This document shows, in pieces, positions 14,200 to 22,698 of a stretch of 23,417 nucleotides of DNA. Position 1 is the stretch's first letter. Every line of letters starts with the position of its first letter. The notes under the pieces were generated by a model. The model had not been told where the DNA came from, did no database searches, and was given only the letters and a program-made list of their open reading frames with translations. This DNA is from an uncultured Bacteroidales bacterium (GTDB lineage Bacteria > Bacteroidota > Bacteroidia > Bacteroidales > UBA932). A program made the translations under genes and the position numbers. The stretch is taken from NCBI GenBank assembly GCA_900546445.1, contig URCV01000030.1:1-23417 (forward strand), read 5' to 3'.

Positions 14200-17139
14200 A
14201 TGAATTTGAGACTTATTGGAAAAAGACATATCCTAGTATTGTGTCTGCTCGCGTGGGTAATACCCGTAAAGGCAGACGGCGGCATATATGAAAATGCACT
14301 TGTCCTGTATTCACAGGGGATGTACCAGAGGGCCAAGGTTCTTTTCGAAGAATGCCCGCAGGAGCCCCTGAGTGCGGATTATGCGCTGCTGTGCTCCATT
14401 AAGCTTAACTCTCCGGACGTGGATTCGAGAGTGGCCGCTTCGGAAAATGAGCGCCCGCGCAGCATCCTGTATTCGCAGATTCACCGCGAATATGCCCTCC
14501 TGCTCTTCGAAAGGGAAGATTACGCTTTCGCCCTAGGCCAATTCGAAAAGGTAAACGTGAAGGATTTGAGCGGTAAGGAAGCCGGGGAGTATTGGTATAA
14601 GAAAGGGTATTGTCTTTTCGCATCCGAGTCTTTCGCAGAGGCTAAGGATTGCTTCTTGAAGTCAGTCGAATACGCGACGGAATACACCTATCCCGGTTAT
14701 TTCGCCATAGGTATGATAGAGTACAACTATCGTAATTTCCCATTTGCGCAGAGATGGTTTGAAAAGAGCGTGAACGACCCTCGATTCAGTGAGGTAAGTG
14801 CTTTCTATCTGGTGGATTGCCATTTTATGGCTAAGGATTACGACTATGTTATAAAGTACGGAGAGGCTATGTTCCCTACCATTCCGCAGGAGCGTAAGAA
14901 ATACCTCTCGCGTATGCTTTCGGAGTCTTTCCTGGTCAAGGGCGACGCTGCAAGTGCCAGAAAGTACCTTACCGTGGGTGGCAAGATGTCGAGCGCCGAC
15001 TATTTCCACGCAGGCTCGGTACTATATGCCGTGGGCGACTACAGAGGCGCCATACAGAATTTCGACCGTATGGGCGATAGAGCCGATTCGCTTAGCCAAA
15101 TCGCTTATTATCAGAAGGCTTACTCTTACATAAAGATAAAGAACAAGGTAGGTGCGCTCGAGAGTTTCAAGCAGGCGTCGGCCCTCCGTTTCGATGCCAA
15201 CATAAGCGAGGACGCCCTCTTCAATTACGCGAAGCTTGCCTTCGACCTTAATAACGACGAGACAGTATTTAAAACATACATAGACACTTACGGCACATCG
15301 AAGAAGGGCGAGATGATTTACGACTACTTGGCTATGTCCGCCCTCTTGCGAAAGGACTACGCTAAGGCAGTAGAGTTCTACGATAACATCGACGAACTCT
15401 CCGTGGACCAGAAGAGTAACTATATAAAGGCCAATTTCCAGCGCGCGCATCAGCTCCTCGACTTGGGCTCCTACGCCCTTTCGGTGCCTTACCTGAAAGC
15501 CGCTGCCTACTACCTGGACAAGAGCGATGAGTTCGGCCAACTGTGCCGTTATTCATTGGCCAATACCTACTACATCATAGACGATTATAAGGACGCTCTC
15601 AACGTTTATAACGACTTGTACAACCTTTCTGCCCTTTACGGACGTAGCGAGGGAGCGCTTCTTTCATATAACATAGCTTACTGTTTCTTCAAGCAGGGCG
15701 ATTATTCCAATTCTGCCCGCTGGTTCGACACTTATATAGGAAGTGGCGACGGAATCGCGCGCAAGGATGCCCTTATTCGCAGGGCCGATTGCGATTTCGC
15801 TTCGAAGAACTATAAGAGTGCGGCTAGGAATTATGCACGTGCAGTGGAGGAATATCCGGCACTCGACAACCTGTATCCATATTACTATATGGGAGTGGCG
15901 TGCGGATTGGCCGGAAACAAGAAGGATAGGGTGGAGGCACTGTCGTCCGCTCTGGGGGCCAATTCCGGCGTGCCGTACTATTGTGAGACGATGAACGAGC
16001 TGGGTAGGGCCTACGCAGACGTCTCTGACGAGACTAACGCCATTAAGGTGTTCGATTTGCTCCTATCCCGCACCTCCGACCCTGAGTTCGTGGCCAAGGC
16101 CCTGATAGGCAAGGGTATGGTCAAGAGAAATATGGGTGACTTGAAGGGTTCGTTGGCCGATTATCAAGACCTCGTGAAGAGGATGCCGTCGAGTCCGTAT
16201 GCCCAGGATGCACTTCTCTCCATTCAGTCGGTCTATACTGCTATGAAGCAGCCTGAAAAGTATCTGGAATATCTGGAGGCCAATCACTTGAGCGTAGGAA
16301 AGTCTCCTGAGGACAAGCGTGCCCTGTATTTCAGCACGGCCGAGCAGGTGTTCCTCGCAGGTAATTATCTGGGTGCCATAAGTTCGTTTAACAAGTTCCT
16401 GTCTATGTATCCGGGCGACAGGCAGGCCTGCGACGCCTACTATTACATAGCCGCTTCGAATAAGAATTTGGGCCGTAAGGAGCGCTCTTGCGAGTACTAC
16501 AAGAAGTCTCTGGATGGGGGCTTGAGCGGCTCTTTCGAGGAATTTGCACTTATGGACTACGCTATGCTCTCGTATTCTCTGGAAAGATATGACGTGTCGT
16601 ACGACTTGTATATGCGATTGGCCGGGGCTCAGTACACTATGACCAGCAAGGCCGATGCCTATAAGGGTGCGATGCGCTCCGCATACAAGTCTTCGAAGTA
16701 TCAGCAGGCCATAGATGCCGCTGCCTCGCTGCTTAAGGTGACCGATTCGAAGGACCTTCGCCGTGAGGCTCAGTTCATTCAGGCCAAATCCTACCTCACG
16801 ACATCTTCGCGTGACAAGGCATTTGCGCTTTTGGGCAAACTCATCGCAGAGCCTAACACTGCAGAAGGTGCCGAGAGCTATTACCTTATCATTCAGGCTC
16901 GTTTCGACTGGGGTAAATTCGAAGAGGTGGAAAACGGCGTATTCGATTTCTCTGCCAAGTGTACCGAACAGCCGTACTGGCTAGCACGCGCATTTATAGT
17001 TTTGGGCGATTCCTATGTGGAGAGAAATATGATAGAACAGGCCGTAGCTACTTATCAGAGCGTAAGAGACGGATATACTGCGCCGGAAGAAGGCGATGAT
17101 ATCCAGCAGATTGTTTCAGTTAAACTTTCGCAGTTATGA
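14200..17139 (+). CDS. large exported tetratricopeptide-repeat protein
   Basis: A 979-residue TPR scaffold, probably periplasmic. The start is taken at ATG 14200 (MNLRLIGK); TTG 14194 is possible but less likely. The signal peptide ends near IPVKA at about residue 25, without a lipobox, so a soluble periplasmic or peripherally bound protein is expected. Almost the whole mature chain consists of TPR-like helical pairs, seen as repeated A/Y-rich patterns such as YWYKKGYCLFASESFAEA, AIQNFDRMGD, ALFNYAKLAFDLNN, SYNIAYCFFKQGDYSN, YYYIAASNKNLGRKE and ALFSTAEQ-type variants. The stop overlaps the start of the barrel gene by 4 nt (ATGA), which strongly suggests a functional pair at the outer membrane. 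BamD- or type IX SprE/PorW-like roles are conceivable, but nothing here proves either. Confidence 0.87.
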   Translation: MNLRLIGKRHILVLCLLAWVIPVKADGGIYENALVLYSQGMYQRAKVLFEECPQEPLSADYALLCSIKLNSPDVDSRVAASENERPRSILYSQIHREYALLLFEREDYAFALGQFEKVNVKDLSGKEAGEYWYKKGYCLFASESFAEAKDCFLKSVEYATEYTYPGYFAIGMIEYNYRNFPFAQRWFEKSVNDPRFSEVSAFYLVDCHFMAKDYDYVIKYGEAMFPTIPQERKKYLSRMLSESFLVKGDAASARKYLTVGGKMSSADYFHAGSVLYAVGDYRGAIQNFDRMGDRADSLSQIAYYQKAYSYIKIKNKVGALESFKQASALRFDANISEDALFNYAKLAFDLNNDETVFKTYIDTYGTSKKGEMIYDYLAMSALLRKDYAKAVEFYDNIDELSVDQKSNYIKANFQRAHQLLDLGSYALSVPYLKAAAYYLDKSDEFGQLCRYSLANTYYIIDDYKDALNVYNDLYNLSALYGRSEGALLSYNIAYCFFKQGDYSNSARWFDTYIGSGDGIARKDALIRRADCDFASKNYKSAARNYARAVEEYPALDNLYPYYYMGVACGLAGNKKDRVEALSSALGANSGVPYYCETMNELGRAYADVSDETNAIKVFDLLLSRTSDPEFVAKALIGKGMVKRNMGDLKGSLADYQDLVKRMPSSPYAQDALLSIQSVYTAMKQPEKYLEYLEANHLSVGKSPEDKRALYFSTAEQVFLAGNYLGAISSFNKFLSMYPGDRQACDAYYYIAASNKNLGRKERSCEYYKKSLDGGLSGSFEEFALMDYAMLSYSLERYDVSYDLYMRLAGAQYTMTSKADAYKGAMRSAYKSSKYQQAIDAAASLLKVTDSKDLRREAQFIQAKSYLTTSSRDKAFALLGKLIAEPNTAEGAESYYLIIQARFDWGKFEEVENGVFDFSAKCTEQPYWLARAFIVLGDSYVERNMIEQAVATYQSVRDGYTAPEEGDDIQQIVSVKLSQL

Positions 17140-18764
17140 TTAACGTAAAAAGATATATTCTCGCGTGCACCTGTGTGCTTTTGGGTGCCGGACTTTCCGC
17201 TCAGACCTTTAACGAGACGGTGGAGGTGACTAACGACCTTCTGGTAGATATGAGCGGCTCGGAGCGTAAGACGGTGGAGATGGAGATTCCGGATTCCCTG
17301 AGCGAGTTTCGATTGAATTTCGACTATTCGGTGTTCTCGAAACCTTACAAGGGAGCATACGAGTTTACTCCTTACAATGTACTGTTCAGGCCTATAAGCG
17401 GACAGGAAAGACGCCCTTTGCTCTATCTTGACGCGGGAGCAGGATTCGCATTCAATCCTACTCTGTCCGCAGTGCTCACGCCTCGTATCAGCGACAAGTT
17501 TATGATGAGCGTATACCAGGATTTCGATGGTTATGTAGGCCAATTTAACGGCAACGGAGGACATTATGATGGTTATGAATTGGCCGAAAGGATAGGCGCA
17601 CAGGCGTGGGCGTGGTTCAAGCCGGTGGAGCTTTCGCTGAACACTTTCTATAGGGGTATGTGGACTAAGGATTTCGCACTCTCCGGCTCTCCTTTCCACA
17701 CTTTCGCGATTCAGGCCGACTTGACATCGAAAGGACACGAGGTGCGATCGCTCCATTATGGACTTACGGTAGACTATAGATTCTCGGGCGATTACGATAT
17801 GCCGGTAGCGCTCAGGGAGAATGCCTTGGAGGTTAGGGGATACCTTACTCCTGTGATGTTAGGCAGTTTCAAGCACAGGTTCACCCTTTTCTATGATATG
17901 GGCGTAGATTCGTATCGCGGTGCCGATGAGAATGGAGTCAAGTATCTGAAGGTGAATCCTAAGATGACTTTCCTCTGGAAGTTCCTCACTCTCGACGCGG
18001 GTTTCAAGGCTACGGGTTACAGGTTCGACGACCGCACTTCATCGCTTAGGCTCTATCCCGACTTGAATGTTTCGATTCCGCTTCTTAAGGATAGAATGGA
18101 AGTGGTTCTGGGTGTGACGGGAGGTGACAAGTCGAATTCCTATTTTACGTATAAGAGCGAGAATCCTCATTTTACTATGGATTATTTCGACGACATGCGT
18201 AACACGTTCAAGGTTTCTAAAGAATTCGTAAACGTTTTCGCAGGACTTTCCGGCAGCGTAGGCACACGCTTCCAGTATAAGATGACCGTAGGCTATTCCG
18301 ATAGGGGAAATGCTCCTCTCTATGCGCTTGCCGCTCCTGCTTCGAACCAGGTTAATGTGGTGCTGAGCAGGTACTATTCGTCTTATCTGAAGGGAGAATG
18401 GATATGGCAGTCTCGCTCGTGGGACATAAACTCCTATGCGAAGTATCAGAAAGTGAGCGTGGAAGGAGATGCCGACGTGTTCACTCCGGCCGACTGGAAC
18501 ATCTATATAGATGTTACTTATAACAAGTTACGCCGTATATTCGGTGGCGTGTCCCTGGAGTATATGGGAAGCCGTGATTCCAGGGCTATGGGAAGCAGAC
18601 CGGCGTATTGGGATCTGGGAATACACGCAGATTATAAGATCGATTCCAGGATGATGGTATGGCTAAGGGGCGGAAACCTACTTAATCAGACGGTGGAACT
18701 CGTTCCGTTTACATCGCATCGTCTACCTTATCTTACTGCAGGATTGAGATTTAATATATATTAA
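17136..18764 (+). CDS. outer-membrane beta-barrel protein, TonB-receptor-like barrel without plug
   Basis: A 542-residue product with a signal peptide ending LSAQ (about residues 1-23) and a mature chain dominated by alternating amphipathic, aromatic-rich strands separated by polar turns, for example YLDAGAGFAFNPTLSAVLTP, FMMSVYQDFDGYVG and YLTAGLRFNIY. The C-terminus ends in the alternating pattern with a terminal aromatic residue that barrel assembly recognises. The resemblance is to the barrel half of TonB-dependent receptors, but there is no TonB box or plug domain and the chain is too short for a full receptor. The first 80 or so residues before the barrel are charged and may contact the TPR partner. 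It is translationally coupled (4-nt overlap) to the TPR gene and followed one base later by mgsA. The transported substrate, if any, is unknown. Confidence 0.82.
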   Translation: MINVKRYILACTCVLLGAGLSAQTFNETVEVTNDLLVDMSGSERKTVEMEIPDSLSEFRLNFDYSVFSKPYKGAYEFTPYNVLFRPISGQERRPLLYLDAGAGFAFNPTLSAVLTPRISDKFMMSVYQDFDGYVGQFNGNGGHYDGYELAERIGAQAWAWFKPVELSLNTFYRGMWTKDFALSGSPFHTFAIQADLTSKGHEVRSLHYGLTVDYRFSGDYDMPVALRENALEVRGYLTPVMLGSFKHRFTLFYDMGVDSYRGADENGVKYLKVNPKMTFLWKFLTLDAGFKATGYRFDDRTSSLRLYPDLNVSIPLLKDRMEVVLGVTGGDKSNSYFTYKSENPHFTMDYFDDMRNTFKVSKEFVNVFAGLSGSVGTRFQYKMTVGYSDRGNAPLYALAAPASNQVNVVLSRYYSSYLKGEWIWQSRSWDINSYAKYQKVSVEGDADVFTPADWNIYIDVTYNKLRRIFGGVSLEYMGSRDSRAMGSRPAYWDLGIHADYKIDSRMMVWLRGGNLLNQTVELVPFTSHRLPYLTAGLRFNIY

Positions 18765-18765
18765 A

Positions 18766-19242
18766 ATGAAGAAGTTAAACATCGCTCTGGTGGCTCACGA
18801 CGGACGTAAGGAGGAACTTATGTCTTGGGTCAAGTTCAATGCCGACACTTTGAAAAGGCATAATCTATATGCTACCGGAACTACCGGTAGGCTCATAGAG
18901 CAATTGACCATCGAAAACGAGGATGGCACTGTCGAATATCCTTTCAAGGGGAAGGTCACGAAACTGTTTTCCGGCCCGCTGGGAGGAGATCAGCAGATAG
19001 GCTCCCTTATCGCAGAGCAGAAGATAGGTATGCTTATTTTCTTCTGTGATAATCTTATAGTTCAGGGACATCAGAATGACGTGTCTGCACTTTCGCGTCT
19101 GGCGGCTCTTTATAACATCGCATTCGCCATGAACAGGACTACTGCGGATATGCTTATGACTTCGCCTCTGCTGGACGACCCGGACTACGAGATTACGCTT
19201 CCTGAGTGTATAGAGAATTACGCTAACAGAAAATTGGATTAG
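18766..19242 (+). CDS. mgsA: methylglyoxal synthase
   Basis: Converts dihydroxyacetone phosphate to methylglyoxal and phosphate, a bypass of lower glycolysis used when sugar phosphates accumulate. The 158-residue protein has the expected active site: ALVAHDGRKEE (His11, Asp12), phosphate-binding ATGTTG (36-41), SGPLGGDQQIG with catalytic Asp75, and FFCDNL (Asp95) followed by GHQNDVSALSRLA (His102, Asp105). The family's usual DPL and PH motifs are slightly altered to DNL and GH. It starts at ATG 18766, one base after the barrel stop, and ends 3 nt before sdaA, so it is inside the same transcript as the envelope genes. Confidence 0.94.
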   Translation: MKKLNIALVAHDGRKEELMSWVKFNADTLKRHNLYATGTTGRLIEQLTIENEDGTVEYPFKGKVTKLFSGPLGGDQQIGSLIAEQKIGMLIFFCDNLIVQGHQNDVSALSRLAALYNIAFAMNRTTADMLMTSPLLDDPDYEITLPECIENYANRKLD

Positions 19243-19245
19243 GCG

Positions 19246-20445
19246 GTGAAATCCATAAGAGAGATTTATAGGATAGGGAAGGGCCCTTCGAGCAGTCACA
19301 CCATGGGACCTCATTATGCTTCGAAGCTTTATTTGGCCCATCACGGCGATGCTCATCGCTTTCACATAAAGTTATATGGCTCTTTGGCCGCTACGGGGAA
19401 GGGTCACCTTACCGACGTCGCCATAAACGAAGTCCTTTCAGGGGCAGGCCCAGTAGAGATAGAATGGCTTCCTAAGGTGTTCTTGCCTACTCATCCTAAC
19501 GCTATGAGCATAGCGGTGGTTGACGACGAGGGCCAGAGGCACGACGAGTGGACTTTCTATAGCGTGGGTGGCGGTGCCATCAAATGCGACCAGCTTCCGT
19601 CGGTGGATACTCCCGACATCTATCCGCTTAACACCATGACCGAGCTTATGGAATGGTGTAACCATAACGGAAAGTCGTATTGGGAGTACGTGGAGCAGAT
19701 AGAGGATAGCCATATAAACGAATATCTGGCCGAGGTTTGGCAGAATATGCAGGCTGCGATAGAGAGGGGATTGGACCGCGAAGGCGCGCTTCCCGGACCA
19801 CTTCACTTGCGTCGTAAGGCTGCGTCTTATTTTATCAGGGCTGAAGGGTATAAGGATGTCCTGCGCACCAGGGGTATGATATTCGCGTACGCATTGGCAG
19901 TAAGCGAGGAAAATGCTTCGGGAGGCACGATAGTCACGGCGCCGACTTGCGGCTCGTGTGGAGTGCTGCCCAGCGTGCTGTACCATTTGAAGAAGGTGTA
20001 CAATTTCAGCGACAATCGCATAATCCGTTCGCTGGCTACGGCCGCACTTGTGGGTAATGTGGTGAAGACCAATGCTTCCATTTCCGGTGCGGAAGTGGGC
20101 TGCCAGGGAGAGGTCGGTGTGGCTTGCGCGATGACTGCAGCCGCTGCGAACCAGCTTATGGGAGGAACGCCGGCGCAGATCGAATATGCTGCGGAGATGG
20201 GTCTGGAGCACCACCTCGGAATGACTTGCGACCCGGTGTGCGGATTGGTGCAAATACCTTGTATCGAGCGTAATGCCTATGCCGCAGCCCGTGCTCTCGA
20301 TGCCAATATCTACGCTTCTTACACGGACGGACTTCATCGCGTGTCTTTCGACCAGGTGGTGAGCGTGATGAAACAAACCGGCAAGGACCTTCCTTCTCTT
20401 TATAAGGAGACCAGCGAAGGCGGATTGTCTACTATTTGGAAATAG
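19246..20445 (+). CDS. sdaA: L-serine dehydratase, single-chain Fe-S type
   Basis: Deaminates L-serine to pyruvate and ammonia using an oxygen-sensitive [4Fe-4S] cluster. The 399-residue protein is the fused form. The beta domain begins at once with the hallmark SIREIYRIGKGPSSSHTMGP. The alpha domain carries the cluster cysteines in APTCGSCGVLP (Cys235, Cys238), EVGCQGEVG (Cys286) and TCDPVCG (Cys328, Cys332). The start is GTG 19246, since the conserved family N-terminus begins two residues later and there is no nearby ATG. It begins 3 nt after the mgsA stop and is the last gene of the run; the final 14 nt overlap the convergent Nudix gene. With mgsA it gives two unlinked routes toward pyruvate or lactate. 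Confidence 0.95.
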   Translation: MKSIREIYRIGKGPSSSHTMGPHYASKLYLAHHGDAHRFHIKLYGSLAATGKGHLTDVAINEVLSGAGPVEIEWLPKVFLPTHPNAMSIAVVDDEGQRHDEWTFYSVGGGAIKCDQLPSVDTPDIYPLNTMTELMEWCNHNGKSYWEYVEQIEDSHINEYLAEVWQNMQAAIERGLDREGALPGPLHLRRKAASYFIRAEGYKDVLRTRGMIFAYALAVSEENASGGTIVTAPTCGSCGVLPSVLYHLKKVYNFSDNRIIRSLATAALVGNVVKTNASISGAEVGCQGEVGVACAMTAAAANQLMGGTPAQIEYAAEMGLEHHLGMTCDPVCGLVQIPCIERNAYAAARALDANIYASYTDGLHRVSFDQVVSVMKQTGKDLPSLYKETSEGGLSTIWK

Positions 20446-20824
20446 AAATCAATAATGGGAGAAGCAGCCTGTCTGCAGGCAGCCAGTTCACGGATTCGAG
20501 TTCGTCGGGAGCAAGCCACTTCGCGGCTTCGTGCTCTTTTAGTTCCAGATTTCCGGACAAGATGCTGCACCAGTAGCAGTGCATGGTGAGGTGGAAAGTG
20601 GGGTAGTCGTAGTCGATGGTAGTGATGAAACTATCCACGCTTATCTCGGTGTCAAGTTCTTCCATAATTTCGCGTCGGAGAGCCTGCTCCATAGTCTCGC
20701 CGGGTTCGGCTTTGCCTCCCGGTACCTCCCACCAGTCCTTGTATTCGCCATACCCGCGCTGGGTAGCGAAGATCTCTCCTTTAGAATTGCGGATGACCGC
20801 TGCTACTACTGTGATAGATTTCAT
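20432..20824 (-). CDS. Nudix hydrolase (MutT-like)
   Basis: A small pyrophosphohydrolase that cleaves nucleoside diphosphates linked to another group; an 8-oxo-dGTPase (MutT) role is plausible but not proven. The Nudix box is complete: GGKAEPGETMEQALRREI then MEEL, giving G37, E43, R51, E52, E55 and E56, with Asp replacing the usual final Gly at 58. The start is set at ATG 20824 (MKSITVVAAVI), giving 130 residues; ATG 20854 is in frame but would place a good -7 box inside the gene. C-terminal AAKWLAPDELESVNWLPAD is typical of MutT-like proteins. It overlaps the 3' end of sdaA by 14 nt and is divergent from the acyltransferase. Confidence 0.92.
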   Translation of the reverse strand: MKSITVVAAVIRNSKGEIFATQRGYGEYKDWWEVPGGKAEPGETMEQALRREIMEELDTEISVDSFITTIDYDYPTFHLTMHCYWCSILSGNLELKEHEAAKWLAPDELESVNWLPADRLLLPLLISISK

Positions 20825-20832
20825 AATAAGCG

Positions 20833-20840
20833 CAAAGATA
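20833..20840 (-). promoter_or_regulatory. candidate -7 box for the Nudix gene; near-leaderless
   Basis: TATCTTTG on the minus strand matches TAnnTTTG. Its last base is only 8 nt before the ATG at 20824, so transcription would begin about 3 nt before the start codon. This also argues against using the upstream ATG at 20854. Confidence 0.45.
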
Positions 20841-20899
20841 ACCAATATATCCAATATTTAGATTTAGTGACATGGCTTTAGGGAATGAATATTATTTAC

Positions 20900-20907
20900 T
20901 ATTTTTG
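20900..20907 (+). promoter_or_regulatory. candidate -7 box for the acyltransferase
   Basis: TATTTTTG matches TAnnTTTG and ends 27 nt before the ATG at 20935, giving a leader of about 21 nt. The spacing and AT-rich surroundings fit a Bacteroidetes promoter; a -33 TTTG is not evident. Confidence 0.5.
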
Positions 20908-20934
20908 CGGCGGCAAAACTAAATTGGATTTTTA

Positions 20935-22077
20935 ATGGATACTAAACCCCATTATAACATACTGGATGGATTGAGAGGAGTCGCTGCACTTCTCGTCGTA
21001 TGGTATCACGTACACGAAGGCTTCGCTTTTGCCAGCGGAAGTGCGATTACAGGTATAAATCATGGCTATCTGGCCGTGGATTTCTTCTTTATGTTGTCTG
21101 GTTTTGTTATTTCGTATGCTTATGATGACAGGTGGGCTCACAATCTTAGCCTCAAAAGTTTTTTCAAGCGCAGAATCATCAGGCTTCACCCGATGGTTAT
21201 AATGGGGGCCGTGATAGGCATGGTTACTTTCATTTTGCAGGGCAGCGTGCGATGGGACGGCACTCATGTAGCGACATCGTCGGTGATGATAGCAATGCTA
21301 TGTGCCATGTTTATGATTCCTGCCACACCAGGCTGTCGCTATGAAGTTCGTGGAAATGGGGAAATGTTCCCGCTTAACGGCCCGATCTGGTCGCTGTTCT
21401 TCGAGTATTTGGGAAATATTCTGTACGCATTGGCCATTAGAAGAATGTCTAAAAGGGCATTAACTTGGCTTGTGGTAATTTTAGGTGTGCTGCATATGAG
21501 TTTCGCAGTGCTGGATATGTCCGGTTATGGAAATATAGGGGTGGGTTGGACTTTGAATAATGCCAATTTCTTCGGTGGTATGTTGCGTATGCTATTTCCT
21601 TTTACGGCAGGAATGCTCATTGCTAGAAATTTTAGGGCGATAAATGTTCGTTGCGCTTTCTGGATGTGTTCAGCCGCTCTTTTGGCTTTATTCTGCGTGC
21701 CTTACCTTCCTCAGTCATTTAAGCTCAGTGCTTCTCTGTCATTAACCTTAAACGGAGCCTTCGAATCGTTCTGTGTCGTCGTAGTCTTTCCTCTTCTCGT
21801 TTGGTTAGGTGCATCGGGAACCACGTCCCATAGGTTTTCAGATAGAATCTGCAACTTTCTAGGAGACATATCGTATCCGCTATACGTCATTCATTATCCG
21901 TTTATGTACCTTTTCTATGCTTGGTTGATTAATACGGAGAAATACACATTGGCCGAAACCTGGCCGGTAGTCATAGGACTTTATTTAGGCTGTATTTTAG
22001 TGGCATATCTATGTCTTAAACTATACGACATCCCAGTGCGTAAATGGTTAAGACATTGCGCTTCATTCCTGAAATAG
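20935..22077 (+). CDS. membrane acyltransferase, family 3 (OafA/YrhL-like)
   Basis: An integral membrane enzyme that transfers acyl, usually acetyl, groups to surface sugars such as O-antigen, capsule or peptidoglycan. The 380-residue protein begins with the family hallmark LDGLRGVAALLVVWYH (Arg14, catalytic-type His25), followed by GYLAVDFFFMLSGFVISYAY, FFKRRIIRLHP and GPIWSLFFEYLGN. About ten hydrophobic segments are spread to the C-terminus, ending PVRKWLR. There is no SGNH domain fused, so it is the minimal form. It uses Leu TTA codons more freely than its neighbours, a possible sign of transfer. It stands alone on + and overlaps the convergent C92 gene by 15 nt. The acceptor cannot be inferred. 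Confidence 0.93.
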   Translation: MDTKPHYNILDGLRGVAALLVVWYHVHEGFAFASGSAITGINHGYLAVDFFFMLSGFVISYAYDDRWAHNLSLKSFFKRRIIRLHPMVIMGAVIGMVTFILQGSVRWDGTHVATSSVMIAMLCAMFMIPATPGCRYEVRGNGEMFPLNGPIWSLFFEYLGNILYALAIRRMSKRALTWLVVILGVLHMSFAVLDMSGYGNIGVGWTLNNANFFGGMLRMLFPFTAGMLIARNFRAINVRCAFWMCSAALLALFCVPYLPQSFKLSASLSLTLNGAFESFCVVVVFPLLVWLGASGTTSHRFSDRICNFLGDISYPLYVIHYPFMYLFYAWLINTEKYTLAETWPVVIGLYLGCILVAYLCLKLYDIPVRKWLRHCASFLK

Positions 22078-22698
22078 CGAAGCCCGTTGAAGAGTGGTGG
22101 AGCGGGAGAGGTCTTCGGGGTTAGTACCGGGAAGGCCTTGAGGAACATCCATCTGCAGTTTTTCGAAGAGCTCTTTCCAATATTCCGGTAGATTTCCTTC
22201 CGAATCCAGAAAGTTCATAGGCTGGCACGAGAAAATGTGTGAGCCGTCCGGGCGCAAGAAACATTCATAGACGAGCTCGGAGCAGTAGTAGGCGTCGTTA
22301 TCGGGAAGAAATGCGAAATCGTAGGGCGAGCCTATAAGGCCTTTAGCGCGCTGCACGCTTGCTGTTACTCCAGTGCTGTCCTTCAATCTCATAAGTACGG
22401 CCTTCCCCTTTTCTTCGAGGAGTTTGGTCTCCATCTTTTCTCTACTTACACCATTTCGAGGAGTAGCGTCGATTAGCCACACGGTGCCTTCGGAATCGAC
22501 TTCCACTATCGCCACATGTACGAACCCATCGCCCGTGGAACTGCTTATGGCATCATCCATCGAAGAGGAGCCTCCTGTGAAAAAGATAAGGTCTCCCGTT
22601 TGCGGAGCCGTGTCGGTGCGACAGGAAGACAAAAGGCATAATGCGGCGCAGATTGCCGCAAACCGGAGCGGCAGATGGCGTGATGGACCCATAAACAT
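22063..22698 (-). CDS. YiiX/YaeF-like permuted papain-fold (C92-type) lipoprotein
   Basis: A cysteine hydrolase of the permuted NlpC/P60 class, proposed in this family to cleave amide or lipid-linked bonds at the envelope; its substrate is unknown. The 211-residue protein has a lipoprotein signal with lipobox LSSC (Cys26), then TGDLIFFTGG (35-43), active-site FVHVAIVE with His61, WLIDATPRNGV, and YYCSELVYECF with nucleophile Cys139. This order, His before Cys, is the permuted arrangement. Start ATG 22698 shares its A with the upstream TGA stop (TGATG); ATG 22692 is an alternative. Translational coupling to the SGNH hydrolase is likely. Its final 15 nt overlap the convergent acyltransferase. 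Confidence 0.88.
   Translation of the reverse strand: MFMGPSRHLPLRFAAICAALCLLSSCRTDTAPQTGDLIFFTGGSSSMDDAISSSTGDGFVHVAIVEVDSEGTVWLIDATPRNGVSREKMETKLLEEKGKAVLMRLKDSTGVTASVQRAKGLIGSPYDFAFLPDNDAYYCSELVYECFLRPDGSHIFSCQPMNFLDSEGNLPEYWKELFEKLQMDVPQGLPGTNPEDLSRSTTLQRASLFQE

Noticed and set aside
14106..14336. N-terminal extension of ftsE by 77 codons
   Set aside because: It would run through both divergent promoters and into the TPR gene; ATG 14105 gives the normal FtsE length.
14200..18764. Type IX secretion SprE/PorW plus SprF/PorP pair
   Set aside because: The TPR protein lacks a lipobox, the barrel is longer than SprF/PorP, and no other type IX gene is present.
19438..20376. 312-codon open frame on - opposite sdaA
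   Set aside because: sdaA is unambiguous on +; the antisense product is His/Arg-rich and lacks any domain signature.
20467..20480. GCCTG-TCTG-CAGGC hairpin as terminator after sdaA
   Set aside because: The stem is only five base pairs with no T run, and it lies in Nudix coding sequence.
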